64,000 nucleotides of DNA from the NCBI GenBank assembly GCA_014526335.1, contig JACTAT010000006.1, positions 2,124,738-2,188,737 on the forward strand. Reading direction: 5' to 3'. This DNA comes from Chrysaora quinquecirrha. Taxonomy: Eukaryota > Cnidaria > Scyphozoa > Semaeostomeae > Pelagiidae. The position numbers and the translations under genes are program-made. Each line of letters opens with the position of its first letter. The stretch's first letter is position 1. Below, piece by piece: positions 46,035-57,583 of the stretch. The notes beneath the pieces are model-generated. The model ran no database searches, was not told the origin of the DNA, and was given only the letters and a program-made list of their open reading frames with translations.

Positions 46035-47520
46035 AAATATGGACCAATCATAACTGTAAGACGATTTTGCATTCTCTAATATCATATATCGCTTTGGCGT
46101 TGACTAATTTCCTAAGGTAGGTAGACATAATGATAATTTAATTTAATTTTTTAAGTCAATTTTCTAATTTTTACTTAACAATTTAGTTTGTATAAACGGA
46201 CTGCTAACTGCATAACATTGACTTAACTGTAAATAGGGCAATAGGCTTGATTTTGTACAATATTAAGTGAAGGGGTGTCTTTAAAACAACTTTATTACGC
46301 ATCTTTCTGGGTATTCAATCTGAATATTCAGCTAAAGGGAGGGGTTTCAAAAGAGTATTTCAAGCGACTGCTGTACTGCATTACTATTACCTTTGTTCTA
46401 AGGTCGTGTTTTACCAACGACATACAAGCGAAAGACAGCTACATGTGAAGGAAACACTGATTGGGCCTGCTAGGAAGCTCGGGTTTTTGGCACTCGATCG
46501 GTGGGACTCGAGGCGGCGGCTATGTTCGTCAAGCATTTTGCAATGGGCTATCCGATTCTTTTGAAGATATTGTGGCGTCGTGGTCTAATCCAGCTGGCTC
46601 GTGGTGTCAAGGTGAAGGTAAAGGTGAAATGATGTTTTAGCGCCAGTCGCTAGGATCTCAGTAGTAGGTTAACTAATCGAGACCTCGAATCTGGCTGTGA
46701 CACTACCGTGGCTGGGCTCCAACCCTGACCACACTGAGCTCCTGACACCACGAGTCAGCTGGATTACACCACGACGCCACAGCACCGTCGAAAACTCAGC
46801 GAGGTTTGTGTGTAGCCCCAACTACGGTAGCAGAGGGTGCAGTCTCAGAAAGTGCTGTGGCGTCCTTGCTGATGGTGTCCGAAGCTCTGCGAGTTCGGAA
46901 TTTGAGCCCCAGCTATGTCACAGTCAAGGTCGAAGCCAGTTAGGGAATTACTTGTTCTAATACTGACTGGGATCTCATTCCAAACCTAAGCGGCAGAAAA
47001 ATGAAAACTGCGTTTCGTATATTCCAGCCTAGCTCTACCAATTTGAAGGTCGAGGTAGTTTCTTGTTCTGTACGCAGATACCATTTATCTTTCGGTGAAT
47101 TTATTACAATCGTTCTTTCAACTATGTATCTTTTGAAGAAAATAATGTAAAGCTGAACTCCGCCCCAGTGATGTCACCTTCGGAGAGGAAGGAGCTAGCG
47201 TTGGGAGTTTTAACTGCACATATCGACTGCAACTCGGCACCGATCGCGTAATGATAATCGCAACTCGGAAAACAATTTCGCACAAGCAATTTGCTCTACT
47301 GCCGTGCTGCAAACGCCATTTTGGGAGACTAACCTCCTAATGAGATAGCTTAAGAAATATATCAGCCTTTGAGCAAGGATTTTGCGCATTCGTTTAATAA
47401 CATTGCCTTGCATTTTTGATTAGGCCTATTTTGTTCGCATTATGATCTGGTAAACAGACATGATTTTGTAACAGATTCAGTCAAGCGTTCAATGTTCTGA
47501 GACTTGATTGAAAATATCCA
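46035..47520. other. Intergenic between PPP1R32 and the capsule gene
   Basis: Apart from the SINE pair, no coding or structured sequence was identified. No clear AATAAA was seen close to the PPP1R32 stop. Confidence 0.4.
46570..46790. mobile_element. SINE inverted pair (head-to-head)
   Basis: The left part 'GTGGCGTCGTGGTCTAATCCAGCTGGCTCGTGGTGTCA' is the reverse complement of the right end 'TGACACCACGAGTCAGCTGGATTACACCACGACGCCAC' with few mismatches. Between them is an inverted SINE body (CACCTT-type tail, then the 'GCGCCAGTCGCTAGGATCTCAGTAGTAGG' block). It lies downstream of PPP1R32. Confidence 0.85.
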
Positions 47521-47530
47521 TCTTCATGTT

Positions 47531-47722
47531 GATTGGCTGTTTATAAACTCAACGCTTCTGATTGGTCGATCAAGATGGGCTTTTTGACGTGAATGAATAT
47601 TCAATACGCAACACCTGTTACCCAGTGAGCTCGTCGTCTTGAGTAATTTCAAATTCATTTGCTCTGCAATATTTTTTTGGATTTAATTTTGCTCAATTTT
47701 ATGGCTTTTTTATTGTTATGAG
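47531..47722 (+). promoter_or_regulatory. Likely promoter and non-coding first exon of the capsule gene
   Basis: Two GATTGG (inverted CCAAT) boxes at 47531 and about 47560 flank TTATAAA at 47541. A consensus donor AG|GTAAGT follows at 47723. The next acceptor in this sense that leads to a good ATG is TTTTTCAG at 49115. The link is inferred from order and splice signals only. Confidence 0.35.
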
Positions 47723-48305
47723 GTAAGTAAACTTCTTTTTCTTTTTATATTTTTCTAAGCTGCAAAATGCGAATTTCGGGACAAATTTTCTGTTTGCAGC
47801 AACCTTTTGGCGAATGCTGCGATGCCATAAAAGACACATAATAGCGAGGTGCCACAAGGATGAGCACTTGCGCTTTTGATTGATTTCTCAAACCAACTAG
47901 ACTTAGAAAACCGAACTACTAAATGCAAGATGTTTTTTCGTCTCTTGTAATTCTTGCCTAGCCTATTACTATTACCCGTATGAAGTTCCAGCTAATCCAT
48001 TTTGTTTATGCGCTCTGGCCTAGTAATCCTTATAAATTCAGTGAGCAAAGATGGATGTGAATGCATGTTAACCAAAGCGAAAAATTCAGGGTTAACTTGA
48101 TTTCAGCTAAAGCTTTGCACTTGTTTGAAAATCGTTATTTCTTAACACTTAACTTGAAAATTTTGCAGCCGTAAACGTATAAATGATTTGTTTGAGAGCG
48201 AGAGGTAACTGAACCTGAGCCTCAGTATTTCCGAATAGTCGTAGACTCATGAATTCGATGTAGAGAAAGACGTGAAAATGTCTGGGAGAGGGAATCCTTA
48301 AGCTA

Positions 48306-48580
48306 TGGCTAAACTAGGAGACTTATCGCTCGCGACACTGTATTCATCTTTTTCTCCCAGGGTGGCTAAACATGCGAGTATGACAAGCGAGCAACATGTC
48401 CCCTGAGTCATTCGCATGTCGCGGAGACAAGGAATGTTTCTGTATTCTCCCAGAAACATTTGCGTGTCTCTTGCTACAAATTTTGTCGCGCGCTACAAAG
48501 TTTCCGAGCTGGCTATACTGGGAGACACTGAGAGGACATCAATGTCGCGCGCAACATGTCTCCTAGTTTAACCAGGCCTT
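48306..48580. mobile_element. MITE 'CTAAACTAGGAGACATGTCG' family, copy 4 (both ends)
   Basis: It runs from 'TGGCTAAACTAGGAGACTTATCG' to 'ACATGTCTCCTAGTTTAACCAGGCC'. It is colinear with copy 3 over the full length. Confidence 0.85.
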
Positions 48581-48599
48581 TTAGGATTGAGCCCTCTTT

Positions 48600-48855
48600 T
48601 GGACTCCGTTTACACGAGAACGGATCTGAGTGAAACCGTTCCCATAAATATCACGCCTTTTGCTTACACGGGTACGCACAGATCGGGAATTGGGTCGTAT
48701 CTTTTGGGCACGCTAGAAAAGTGGACCCATTTGTATCCGTTCTCGATCCGTTGCCGTGTAAATGCAAGAAATCGTTATCTTACCCAAATCGTACCCGGAA
48801 GGTACGGATGTTTTGGATCCGCATCTTTTTCTTTACTGTTAACGGGGTCTTATAG
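48600..48855. mobile_element. Element resembling the ends of the 17.4-kb element
   Basis: 'GGACTCCGTTTACACGAGAACGGATCTGAG' and, further on, 'GCCGTGTAAATGCAAGAAATCG' resemble the boundaries at 17440-18060. The end is 'GTTAACGGGGTC'. It lies in the probable first intron of the capsule gene. Confidence 0.5.
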
Positions 48856-49121
48856 ATAATGCTATTAGCTATATCTTTGAAGATGATCAACTTATCTACC
48901 GGTCTTACACCCCGGATGCGAAACTACCAAAGACCTTCTTAAAAGATTGCACTGTAATTTTCAACTGAGTTTATGACCCAAAACTGGGGTCCACATACAA
49001 GTCCCCGTCCCCAGGTCTTGGGGATTTCACCCCCGGGTCCTACACTATGATACAATAGAACCTTTTCTTGGATAAAGTTACTAGTTTGTTTATCATTATG
49101 ATTATCATTTTTCAGATTAAA

Positions 49122-52100
49122 ATGAGACCTGTAGTTCTCATAGTATTCATCGCTGGATTTATAGCACTTTCGACAGAAAAACACAGACATGGTAATAAAT
49201 GTTTGAAATATTTATCTTGAGGCTCTATATGCGTTCTCTTTGCTTTGTGTAGTTACTCTTAGGTGCCTAATTGCTGGAGGGTTGGAATAGGCGGGGAGTT
49301 GGAACTGCAGTCAGAACCTTAATGAAGAGGGGATCGAAATAAAAAGGGGGGTCGGAATTTGTTTGACAAACTTTGTAATTGCTGAAATGCAGTGTTACGG
49401 GCTATCCTTAGTGTTAACAAGCAAAGTGTATAAGTGAAATTTCACACTAAGAAAGTCACAGTCAATGAAGTAAGAAATATCGACATAAATATTTATGATG
49501 CAAATCTTAATAAGCATCAGGTCCTAGTAAGAGCGGGGGGGGGGGGTTCAAAAATATAATTAGCAGGGGGCGGCACAATTAGGGGCACCTAAGAGTAACT
49601 ATGCCTTCATTTCTATGCTAGATGCATTATACATGCCATCGTTATTATAGTATTTATTTGATTTTCCGGCCTTCTCGAGACCCGAAATTTTCAAAGTAAA
49701 GTAAAGTAAAGTTGCCGTTTTTGAGTCTACTATTAGCCTAGGGCTTCTCAGTCGACTTTACACTTTACCCCTGGTCTGGATGCATATAGCATATAGCAGG
49801 GTGCAGCCACACACGGCACTCATAACTACCGACCAGGTACCCATTCATACACCTGGGTGGAGAGAGGCACATTTGTGTTAACAACTTGCCCAAGGTTGTT
49901 ATCTCTGCAACACAAGTGGAAAGACCGTGGCTCGAACTCACAAAATTTTCGTGGTGAGTCCAGCACGCTAACCACTGCGCTGCAGAGACCTTCAAATGTG
50001 AGCGGAATACCCAAAATTACAAATACTACGGGAATACTAGAGTGAAACACCGAGACACTTGGTGGAAGTCAACGCCTTACTGAAAACCAGTCTTTAAATG
50101 TTTGAAGGTGCTGTAGTGTCATGGCCTATGCCTTTTGGGCCATGCTCAGAGGTTCGAGTCCAAGCTACACTAGCGTCACAGCAAGGCTCGAGGTCTCGAT
50201 TAGTTGACCTACTACTGAGATCCTGTCCTATTGACTGGCGCTAATTACACCTTTTCACATACACACAAGAGCTCAGCGTAATCTTTTTAGTCCATTTAGC
50301 TTCTATTCATTGCTTTCTTTTAACTTTTTAAGGAAAAAGGCTTCATCGTTTGAAGAGAATGGTCTCCGAAACTGGAAGATCTATACAACCTGCGAAACGT
50401 AAGATTATATAGCCGTTACTTTTCTTCAGTTTCTCTCTATAGGGAAATCTTTCATTCTGTAATTTGAAGGCAAAGGACTAGCCAATGATTATTACTAGTT
50501 TTTGTTCTTATCCTAAAAATCTGCCAGCTTTCCTTCTATAACAAGGAGAAATTGGGGCTTGTGTAGACAAGTGGATGGTACCGTTTGTGGTACCGACAAG
50601 GCTAGCAAAAACTCTAATTGAAAACATTAACCAACTCTTTATGAATCTTAAATGCTATCCCTAACACCAACGCCCTCACCCTATAGCCGTACTCCTACCC
50701 TATCTCTACATTAAATCATTACTGCATCCAGTAGGGAATTTGTCAGCAAACTGTGTGGTACAGTTGCCCCCGCGGACGCCGAGTCCCCTCCCATCACAGA
50801 GCAAGAAATAGTGCTTTTGCTCCAGTGGCCTAAGTGAAAACGAGCCCTCTCATCTACTCAGTATCAAAACAAAGTCTTACCAGTTTTACTTTTATTCCTC
50901 CAGTCCTGATTTGACGATCGCATTTTTATATTTTCAAGGATCATGGATCTGTCACCCTGGATGCGTAAAATTTTGCTTACCTTCATGCAAAGCAAGCTGC
51001 TGTTCAGGGGGTTCGCGTGAATACCATCCAGACATGATGCCAATGATTGAAGCTTATCAGAAGAATATCGAAAGAGAGGCAGACAGTGCTTCAGGGAGAA
51101 ATGGTGTTGCTTATCCATGTGGAATGAACTGCGCACCAAGTTGCGCACCATTATGTAGCCAAGGTACCGCTTTACAAGTATCGTGTTTTAAAAGTTTTCA
51201 TTAAACATATTACCTAATTTCCAGTTATCGCCCCTGAAAAGAGACTCTGTATGCCGAGGTCCATTCAAAACCCCAAACCTCTAAATGAAACAAGGATTTT
51301 GCTTCAATTGTTTGAGAACCGTCCTCACTGTAATTTTCTGCACAATATAGGTTATCAAATAAGTGTTAACCTATAGGAGATTCAGGCAATTGGAGCCGTA
51401 GGATGGTTGCTCTATTTGCCGCAAATTGTACTGAATATGACCGCTTTTAATTAAGTTTGTACTGATTATCTAGAAAATCAATACACATATTTTTACAAAT
51501 TTTCAGAAAATTAAGAAGCATGTTTATACCAATATCATGAACAACTATACACTTTAGGGCGGCACGGTTCATAGCTAAGGTATTTTTGCATTTTCTCTTG
51601 CAGATTGCTGCGGGCCTCAGATGATGTCACAACCTCAGATGATGTCACAGCCAGCGATGATGCCACAACCCCAAATGATGCAACAACCGATGATGATGCA
51701 GCAGCCCGCTATGCCTGAGCAGCAAATGAGTGTTTGTGGTCTTACGTGCTCTGTCGAATGTGCACCAATGTGTTCTCCAGGTAAGTGATGCTTACCTCCA
51801 GATACACTTGTTGGGAACGAGGGACCAAAATGACCACGGTCTGTCTCTTTTTTGAAACACATAATAGACTTATGTTAGATATGATGAGACCCTTTTCCAG
51901 CCACAGTACGATATTACTTGCCCTGCTTGCCCCAAATCGAGCTGCATTAATGAATCATAGCGTCAGCAAAGGGGATGATCGATTTATCTGTTTTATCTGT
52001 ATACTCCCTGTGTTGGCCTTTTGTATTACTTTTGGAATCTTGACGGACAGCAGACAGTTCTCGCACTGATTCCCTTCTTTGCTACCTGTTACCACCAAAA

Positions 52101-54833
52101 CTGTTGGTAGATTTGGTAGACAACTCTTTTTGGAAGTAGTGTTGTTTACTCTTAAAGAATTCCTGAAAAATATGCTTGTAAAATACTTTAGGCTAGGCTT
52201 AGTGGAATCACCGTTTGCTTTCTAATCATGCAGTCTAGGCTGTCTAGGGTTCAAATTCGATCAATTATTTTATGCTACTGGTGGGAAAATCGATCCTGGT
52301 GTTTGCCAACCATAATAATATATATTAATATGTGTGGTACTGAAGAAGGCTCAACAAAGCCACAACACAAAGCCAAATGGCAATTGGAGAGGAATTTTTG
52401 GCTCTGTGACTTGCAGAGTTACTCGACAATATCAATAGACCCATAAGATGAGCAGAATTTTCGTTGGCTTTGTGATCATGCAGGCCAAGCTCGAATCTCA
52501 TCCATTGGGGTATTCCGTTCGGGTGAAAGTTTTGCTGTAATAAATGATAAACAAATTCTACTTCCTTATGTTTAATGCGGGTTTTCTTTGCTTCCAGAAT
52601 GCTGTTCCCAGATGCCTATGGAGATGCCAATGCAACAAATGCCACAAGAGCAGCAGTTTCAACCTCCACCGCCTCCGCCACCCTCACCACCGCCACCAAG
52701 ACCAAGACGCCCACCACACAAGGCAAAGAAACCAAGAGAAAACCGCCAACAGCTATGGCGCCTAAGGATGGATCAGTGTGTGATCCAAACTGTGAAAAAT
52801 TGTGTTTGCCAAACTGCAAATTCACATGCTGTATACCAAAACGACTGAGAAGTAATAAATTTGCTCATGAGGCCGGTAAGTATCGACCCTATTTGAATTA
52901 ATAACTAGTGGTATGCCACTGCTAATCGAAGACTGATCCAACCAATGATTTATAAAGGCTTGTTTCAATCGTATACGATCTTTGATGATCGCTTAGGATC
53001 GCTTGAGTTTTGGCAAGCCTGGTTCTTATATGTCGTAAACCTGCTCGCAGACAGTCGGCAACCATCTGCGATCATCGCCGATGAAGTGCTCACATATGCT
53101 GCTTGTCCACGATGTTGATGATCATCCGTCCCCTGTGCTGTCACATGCGTCCTAGGAAACAAAGAACCTCATTTCGATATGACCAAGAAATGATCTCCAA
53201 TGGTCGCCGAGGATGTTTTTCGCACGAATTCTTCGGTCGGCCATCATCGCTGATTTTCGCAAGAAGCGAACTTTCTTTGTTCATCTGCAATCCTCACCGA
53301 TCATTGAAAATTGATGTCCTCATTAATCCCAAGCATCATAAGGCCATGACTGCCGATAATCTGGTTACTTATGAGAACCAGGCTTAACGATCAATTAGAA
53401 TTCTAAAACACACATCGAATTTGCAGTGATCCCCACTGTCTCTTGATACTTCCAGCTACCTAGGTAGGGAAGTTGTGCTTTATGCAATTGTTACTTTAAC
53501 CAATTTTCCAAACAAATCATTGAATATGTTATCTTCCTTTGCAGTTGCTTATGGACCAAAATATCTACCTCATCGGACGCCAGCAGTCAACCCTGCTCCA
53601 ATGGGACCACCAGCATCACCTTCTTGCATCGGATCATCAGATGTCTGCAACCCCCATATTGCTGGACCCCCACTGCCGCCACCAATAAGGACATGTGGAC
53701 ATGGGTGTGCTCCAAGCTGCTACCCAGCCTGCAGCAGTGCTTGCTGTGGTGCTTCTCAAACTGCACAGATGATAGCACAATCGGTAGCACAAGCAATGAC
53801 ACCTCCTGCTATGATGCCTGCAAGTTGCCCACTTGGATGCCCTGCTCAGTGTGCGCCTCAATGCAGCCCGCAATGCTGCTTCCCCGCATTACCACCACTT
53901 CCACCGGCGCCAATGAATACCTGTCCTATGGGCTGCCCTGGGCAATGTGCCCCTCAGTGCTCTCCGCAATGCTGCTTCCCAGAATCGCTTCCCCCGCCTA
54001 TGCCTCTTCCAATGTTGCCTCCTCCAATGTTGCCGCCACCACCTCCACCTATCATGATGCCTGCACAAAGATTAACCTGTCCAGGCTCTTGTGCACCTTC
54101 CTGTGCCCCTGCATGTTCGCCAAGCTGTTGTCGTCCAGCATTCATGCCTCCACCACCACCACCAAGACCTCAAATAGTATCATGTCCTTCTCCTTGTGCA
54201 TCTAGCTGTGCGCCTGCCTGCAGTCAAAGCTGCTGCAGTGCATCTATCCCACAAGTGCAACAACCTGTGATGCTTCCAGTCGCAGTTCCATACCCACAAG
54301 GCATGCCATTACAGCAATCAGTATGTGCTAATTTCCCTGGGTGTTCCCCTTCATGTGCACCCCAGTGCGCCCCATCATGTTGTAACGAAAACACCCAACC
54401 CATCGTCATCCAAACAAAACCAATCGTTGTCGATTTGCCTCCTCTTCCACCACCCCCACCCCCACCAGTAGCGATGTCATGCCCAGCTTCATGTCCCGCG
54501 TCGTGTGCACCAAGCTGCTCTCCACAATGCTGTGAAGCTGCCCCAATGCCTTTGCCGCCCCCACCACCAGCACCAGTATCAACCTGCCCATCAGGATGCT
54601 CTGATTACTGTGCACCAGACTGTTCGTCGACTTGCTGTGACTCGACTCCCGACTTGAGTGCTCTTGCTAAGTCGATCTCAGGAGGATCTGATGGATGCAA
54701 TGGAGATGACTGTGCTCCAGTCTGGGATAAAAGAAGGAAGATTCAACCTGTCAGCGATGATAAAAGAAGCCGAATACCTTATGAGAAGTTAGCAAAGATT
54801 GAAATGCTTAGGAAGAGAAGTTGGGGATCATAA
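49122..54833 (+). CDS. Secreted proline-rich protein with 12 minicollagen-type cysteine-rich domains (probable nematocyst capsule protein)
   Basis: Six coding exons: 49122-49191, 50333-50398, 50939-51163, 51604-51780, 52598-52875 and 53545-54833, about 700 residues. Residues 1-18 are a hydrophobic signal peptide (RPVVLIVFIAGFIAL). A basic segment with KR pairs follows (GKR, HRLKR), like the propeptide site of minicollagens. Twelve domains follow the minicollagen spacing CX3CX3CX3CX3CC: one in exon 3, two split by introns just before the final CC (exons 3/4 and 4/5), one in exon 5 and eight in exon 6. The tenth has CX5C at its first spacing. Linkers are Pro-rich, or Met/Gln-rich in exon 4. No Gly-X-Y tract, lectin or other domain is seen. 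The C-terminus is basic. In the family these domains cross-link by disulfide exchange in the stinging-capsule wall; that role here is inferred. All introns are phase 1, but exon 5 is 278 nt, one base short, and its frame breaks at the A4 run 52739-52742. Confidence 0.9.
49251..49600. mobile_element. MITE with TIR AGTTACTCTTAGGTGCC, complete copy
   Basis: AGTTACTCTTAGGTGCC at 49251 is the inverse of GGCACCTAAGAGTAACT ending at 49600 (one intervening base differs). The interior contains G-rich runs. It sits in intron 1 of the capsule coding region. Confidence 0.85.
49738..50000 (-). mobile_element. tRNA-derived SINE (third family)
   Basis: On the minus strand the head reads 'GCAGCGCAGTGGTTAGCGTGCTGGACTC' (A-box-like TTAGCGTGCTGG), then GAGTTCGAGCC (B box). 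The body extends to 'CCAGGGGTAAAGTGTAAAGTCG'. It does not fold as a standard tRNA because of an expanded anticodon region. Confidence 0.75.
50108..50255. mobile_element. SINE 'GTGGCCTCGTGGTGTAATCC' family, diverged copy
   Basis: 'GGTTCGAGTCCAAGCTACACTAGCGTCACAGCAAGGCTCGAGGTCTCGATTAGTTGACC' (given in outline) and 'CTACTACTGAGATCCT' match copy 1. It ends about 75 bp before exon 2 of the capsule gene. Confidence 0.7.
52205..52520. mobile_element. SINE copies in the intron before capsule exon 5
   Basis: 'AATCATGCAGTCTAGGCTG...GGTTCAAATTCGATC' and 'GTGTGGTACTGAAGAAGGCTCAACAAAGCC' are followed by a second 'TGATCATGCAGGCCAAGCTCGAATCTCATCC'. This is the same family as at 29990. Confidence 0.65.
52930..53400. 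repeat. Foldback-type sequence with GATGATCG motifs, capsule intron 5
   Basis: The left side 'GGCTTGTTTCAATCGTATACGATCTTTGATGATCGCTTAGGATCGC' has a loosely complementary right side 'GCATCATAAGGCCATGACTGCC...ACTTATGAGAACCAGGCTTAACGATC'. 'GCCTGGTTCTTATATG' near 53020 is the inverse of 'CTTATGAGAACCAGGC' near 53368. It is probably a MITE. Confidence 0.5.
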
Positions 54834-55009
54834 AACTGTAAATATCTAATCAATTAATTGAAGAATGTTTGGCGATGGACTAGATGGACCTTTGAGAATC
54901 GTCGCGCTATTTCATGAACTATGAAGGAATGAATGTAATGGACATCTTTAATCTTAATCTTGATTCTAATAGAATTTTCTAATAGTTCGCTGTGAAGATA
55001 TTTATTTGG

Positions 55010-55690
55010 CTGCAAGATTTTCACAATCTTAGGTCTTGGCCAAACAATCAAACATTGTTGGTCAAACATTTGATATTTGCTGTAGTAGGAATGTTTGTCT
55101 TTCTGTCCGTTTAGCAAAGTTACAAAGCACCTAAGGCCCTGGTAAAACGACCCAGCATAGTTGGTAAGACATCGTAATTTTAATTGCAAAACAAAATGTT
55201 CGGGCGATTGACTAGGTCGTAAAATGTAGCTCCTCAAACATTTTCTTTGTGAAACAAGCAGAAAATGTATTTAAAGTTTTACTAGACGTCGCTTAGCATT
55301 TCAGTTTTTCCACCTACGTTTTGCAACGTGGCCAGATGGCTAAACAAAACACTGCTTGCGTCTGACAAACATTGTTAGTGTTTAAGAATTTGTTAACTGG
55401 CTGATTAAGAAAGCAAAAATTCTAATGTTTATATCTGGGCAAATGATCTAACATTGTTTGTCAAGCATGTATTTGCTTGTTAAGCAAAATGTTTACCGTT
55501 TGGTCGCCCAGCAAAACAATGATCGTCAAAAAAATTTTTTGAACTCAAAACATCGTGCAACGAATTCTGCTTATTAATGCTTGTCAAGCAATGTTTTGTG
55601 ACGTAACCAAACATTAAAAGCATTGCTTAATAAGCAAATGCATAATGTTTGAAAAACAATGTTTGATCGTTTGGCCCGAGATTCAATCCC
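55010..55690. mobile_element. Cluster of TGTTTG-rich MITE copies
   Basis: Repeated 'GGCCAAACAATCAAACATTGTT', 'TTTGCTTGTTAAGCAAAATGTTTACCGTTTGG' and 'TTTGAAAAACAATGTTTGATCGTTTGGCCC' occur in both orientations just downstream of the capsule gene. Similar units occur in CSTF3 introns. Confidence 0.7.
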
Positions 55691-55829
55691 CTAGAATACC
55701 ACCTGTACATTTGCGTGTAACAGATGAAAAAGTTTTTGTGAAGTTGAATCAGCGCATGCCTCCATTAATATTGTTTATTTTGTTTGCTGTCTTAACTATA
55801 AATTGTAAATTGTTTACTATAATATTCTT

Positions 55830-57580
55830 ATAAGAATAACTATTTTTTAAGTTGTCATCACATTGATGAAATTTCATTTTTAGAGAAAAACTTTGTAAAA
55901 ATAATAGAGATATCGATAGAACATTAGCGATTGTTAGCTGCCTAAAAAAATTTGCTGATTTTTCTTCTCCTGAGCTAAAAATATCTGTTAGCCGCCGGGG
56001 GCGTCTGATAGGAGGCTTTCAATCGATGTATTATGGCTTTTAGTGATGGTGAGGGGATGTTTTAGACGATAGATGAAGTTGCTGAACTATTGTTATCAAT
56101 TTTAAGAGATTTTTGCCAAATTATAGGTTGCTTTCATATAACTCCTCGTAGTAGGGTCCAGCTTTTATGATAAACAGATTAGACATGACCCTAAAATGCC
56201 AATCGTGAGACAGGTTAGTTTTACCCTACTTATAAAAAGTTGTTGTAATAGTAGTTATGTTCAGTACGAGAGCAACTACAGATTCAGACAACTGGCATTT
56301 GGACTTGCTTAAAAGGCAATAGCCCAAGCTACCTGTTGGATAATGTCTGAACCCTGAACCCTGAATGCCTCAAGTCAGAATCCCTGCAATAAAGCAAGGA
56401 TAGCTGCCTCTGGATGATCTCAGGCGAGCAAGTATAGTATGAGCTCTGAGCCCACTCCTGCGTCCCAATGCATCGAGGAAGAGGACAACTACTATAAGAT
56501 ACTACAATAATAAAAACCTGGAATTTCCAGAGATAAAATCCTTTGCAGGATTATGGGTTCAATTTTCTGGGACAAAATGCAATTTTCCTGAATGATTCGC
56601 AAAGTTGCGCTCATGTAGCCGCGAGTACACACGCATATGGAACTACAGCAGCACAGCGACCAAACTAAAACAGGTTGCGAAGTAGAAAAAAGCATTTCGT
56701 ATTACTATTACAGTCTTGATTATTCATATATTTACAGGAAGAAATAGCAAAAATAAGTTCTAAATCGAACTATCTAAAATATATTTCCAATACGTCAAGC
56801 TACAAGCCAGCTTACTACTATATAATGCAAACATGTCAACCTAAAAGCCAAAAGATTGCACAAACAAAATCGTGAAAAAACTTGAAAATGCTATGTTTTA
56901 TCAAACGTAAAAGATGCCAAATTCAGCCAACAATTTTTCGCAAATTTCATGCAATAAACTCAGCTGCAAATGCATTGTATTTGACGGCAAGGTCGATAAA
57001 GGATTTCAAAGCAAATTTTCTACGACATGTATTTATATCTTTATCTTTACGTTTTCTTTTAGGCAGAAAACGAGATATATTTCTGTTTTTGTGAGATTCT
57101 AAATAGTTATAAATTCGTGTATTAATTCATTGTAAAATCAATTTTTTGAAATTTCTCGATGCCTATACACCAGAGAAAGTAATTAATATGGAATTGGAAC
57201 CATAAAGCGTGGCAAAGTCACATGATTTCATAGAAATGCTGCTTCTTCAAAGAAGATTCTATTCTCAAGAGAGTATCAGAAAAATGCAAATTAATGCTTC
57301 TAGCGTCATACAATAATTTGCATCAAATCGCGACAGTTTGAATTACAGCAGAGCAGATTTCTGGCTGCTGCTTTTGCTTTGCCTACACCTCGAGTAACTT
57401 GGCTAGCTCCTTAGCTAAAGAAGATTCAACTTGACCCAACTCATCTTGAGAAGAAAATGCTAAGTTTATGTTCATGCTCCGTCAAATACCGACGTTTATG
57501 CTCATTGCAGATTAGGCCAAGACAAAAGCATGCAGAAACACACACCACGTGTCCTTACAGCTTCGCGTTCAGCCTCGCCT
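55830..57580. other. Intergenic between the two convergent genes, nothing recognised
   Basis: The sequence is AT-rich with no conserved coding frame. It is presumed to hold the 3' UTRs of the capsule gene (plus strand) and the MANSC-EGF gene (minus strand). No confident poly(A) signal was assigned. Confidence 0.4.
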
Positions 57581-57583
57581 CCC

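Noticed and set aside
53587..54615. Several open frames antisense or out of frame to the capsule gene's last exon
   Set aside because: They are shadows of the GC- and Cys/Pro-rich coding frame, which alone has the regular domain spacing and consistent splicing.
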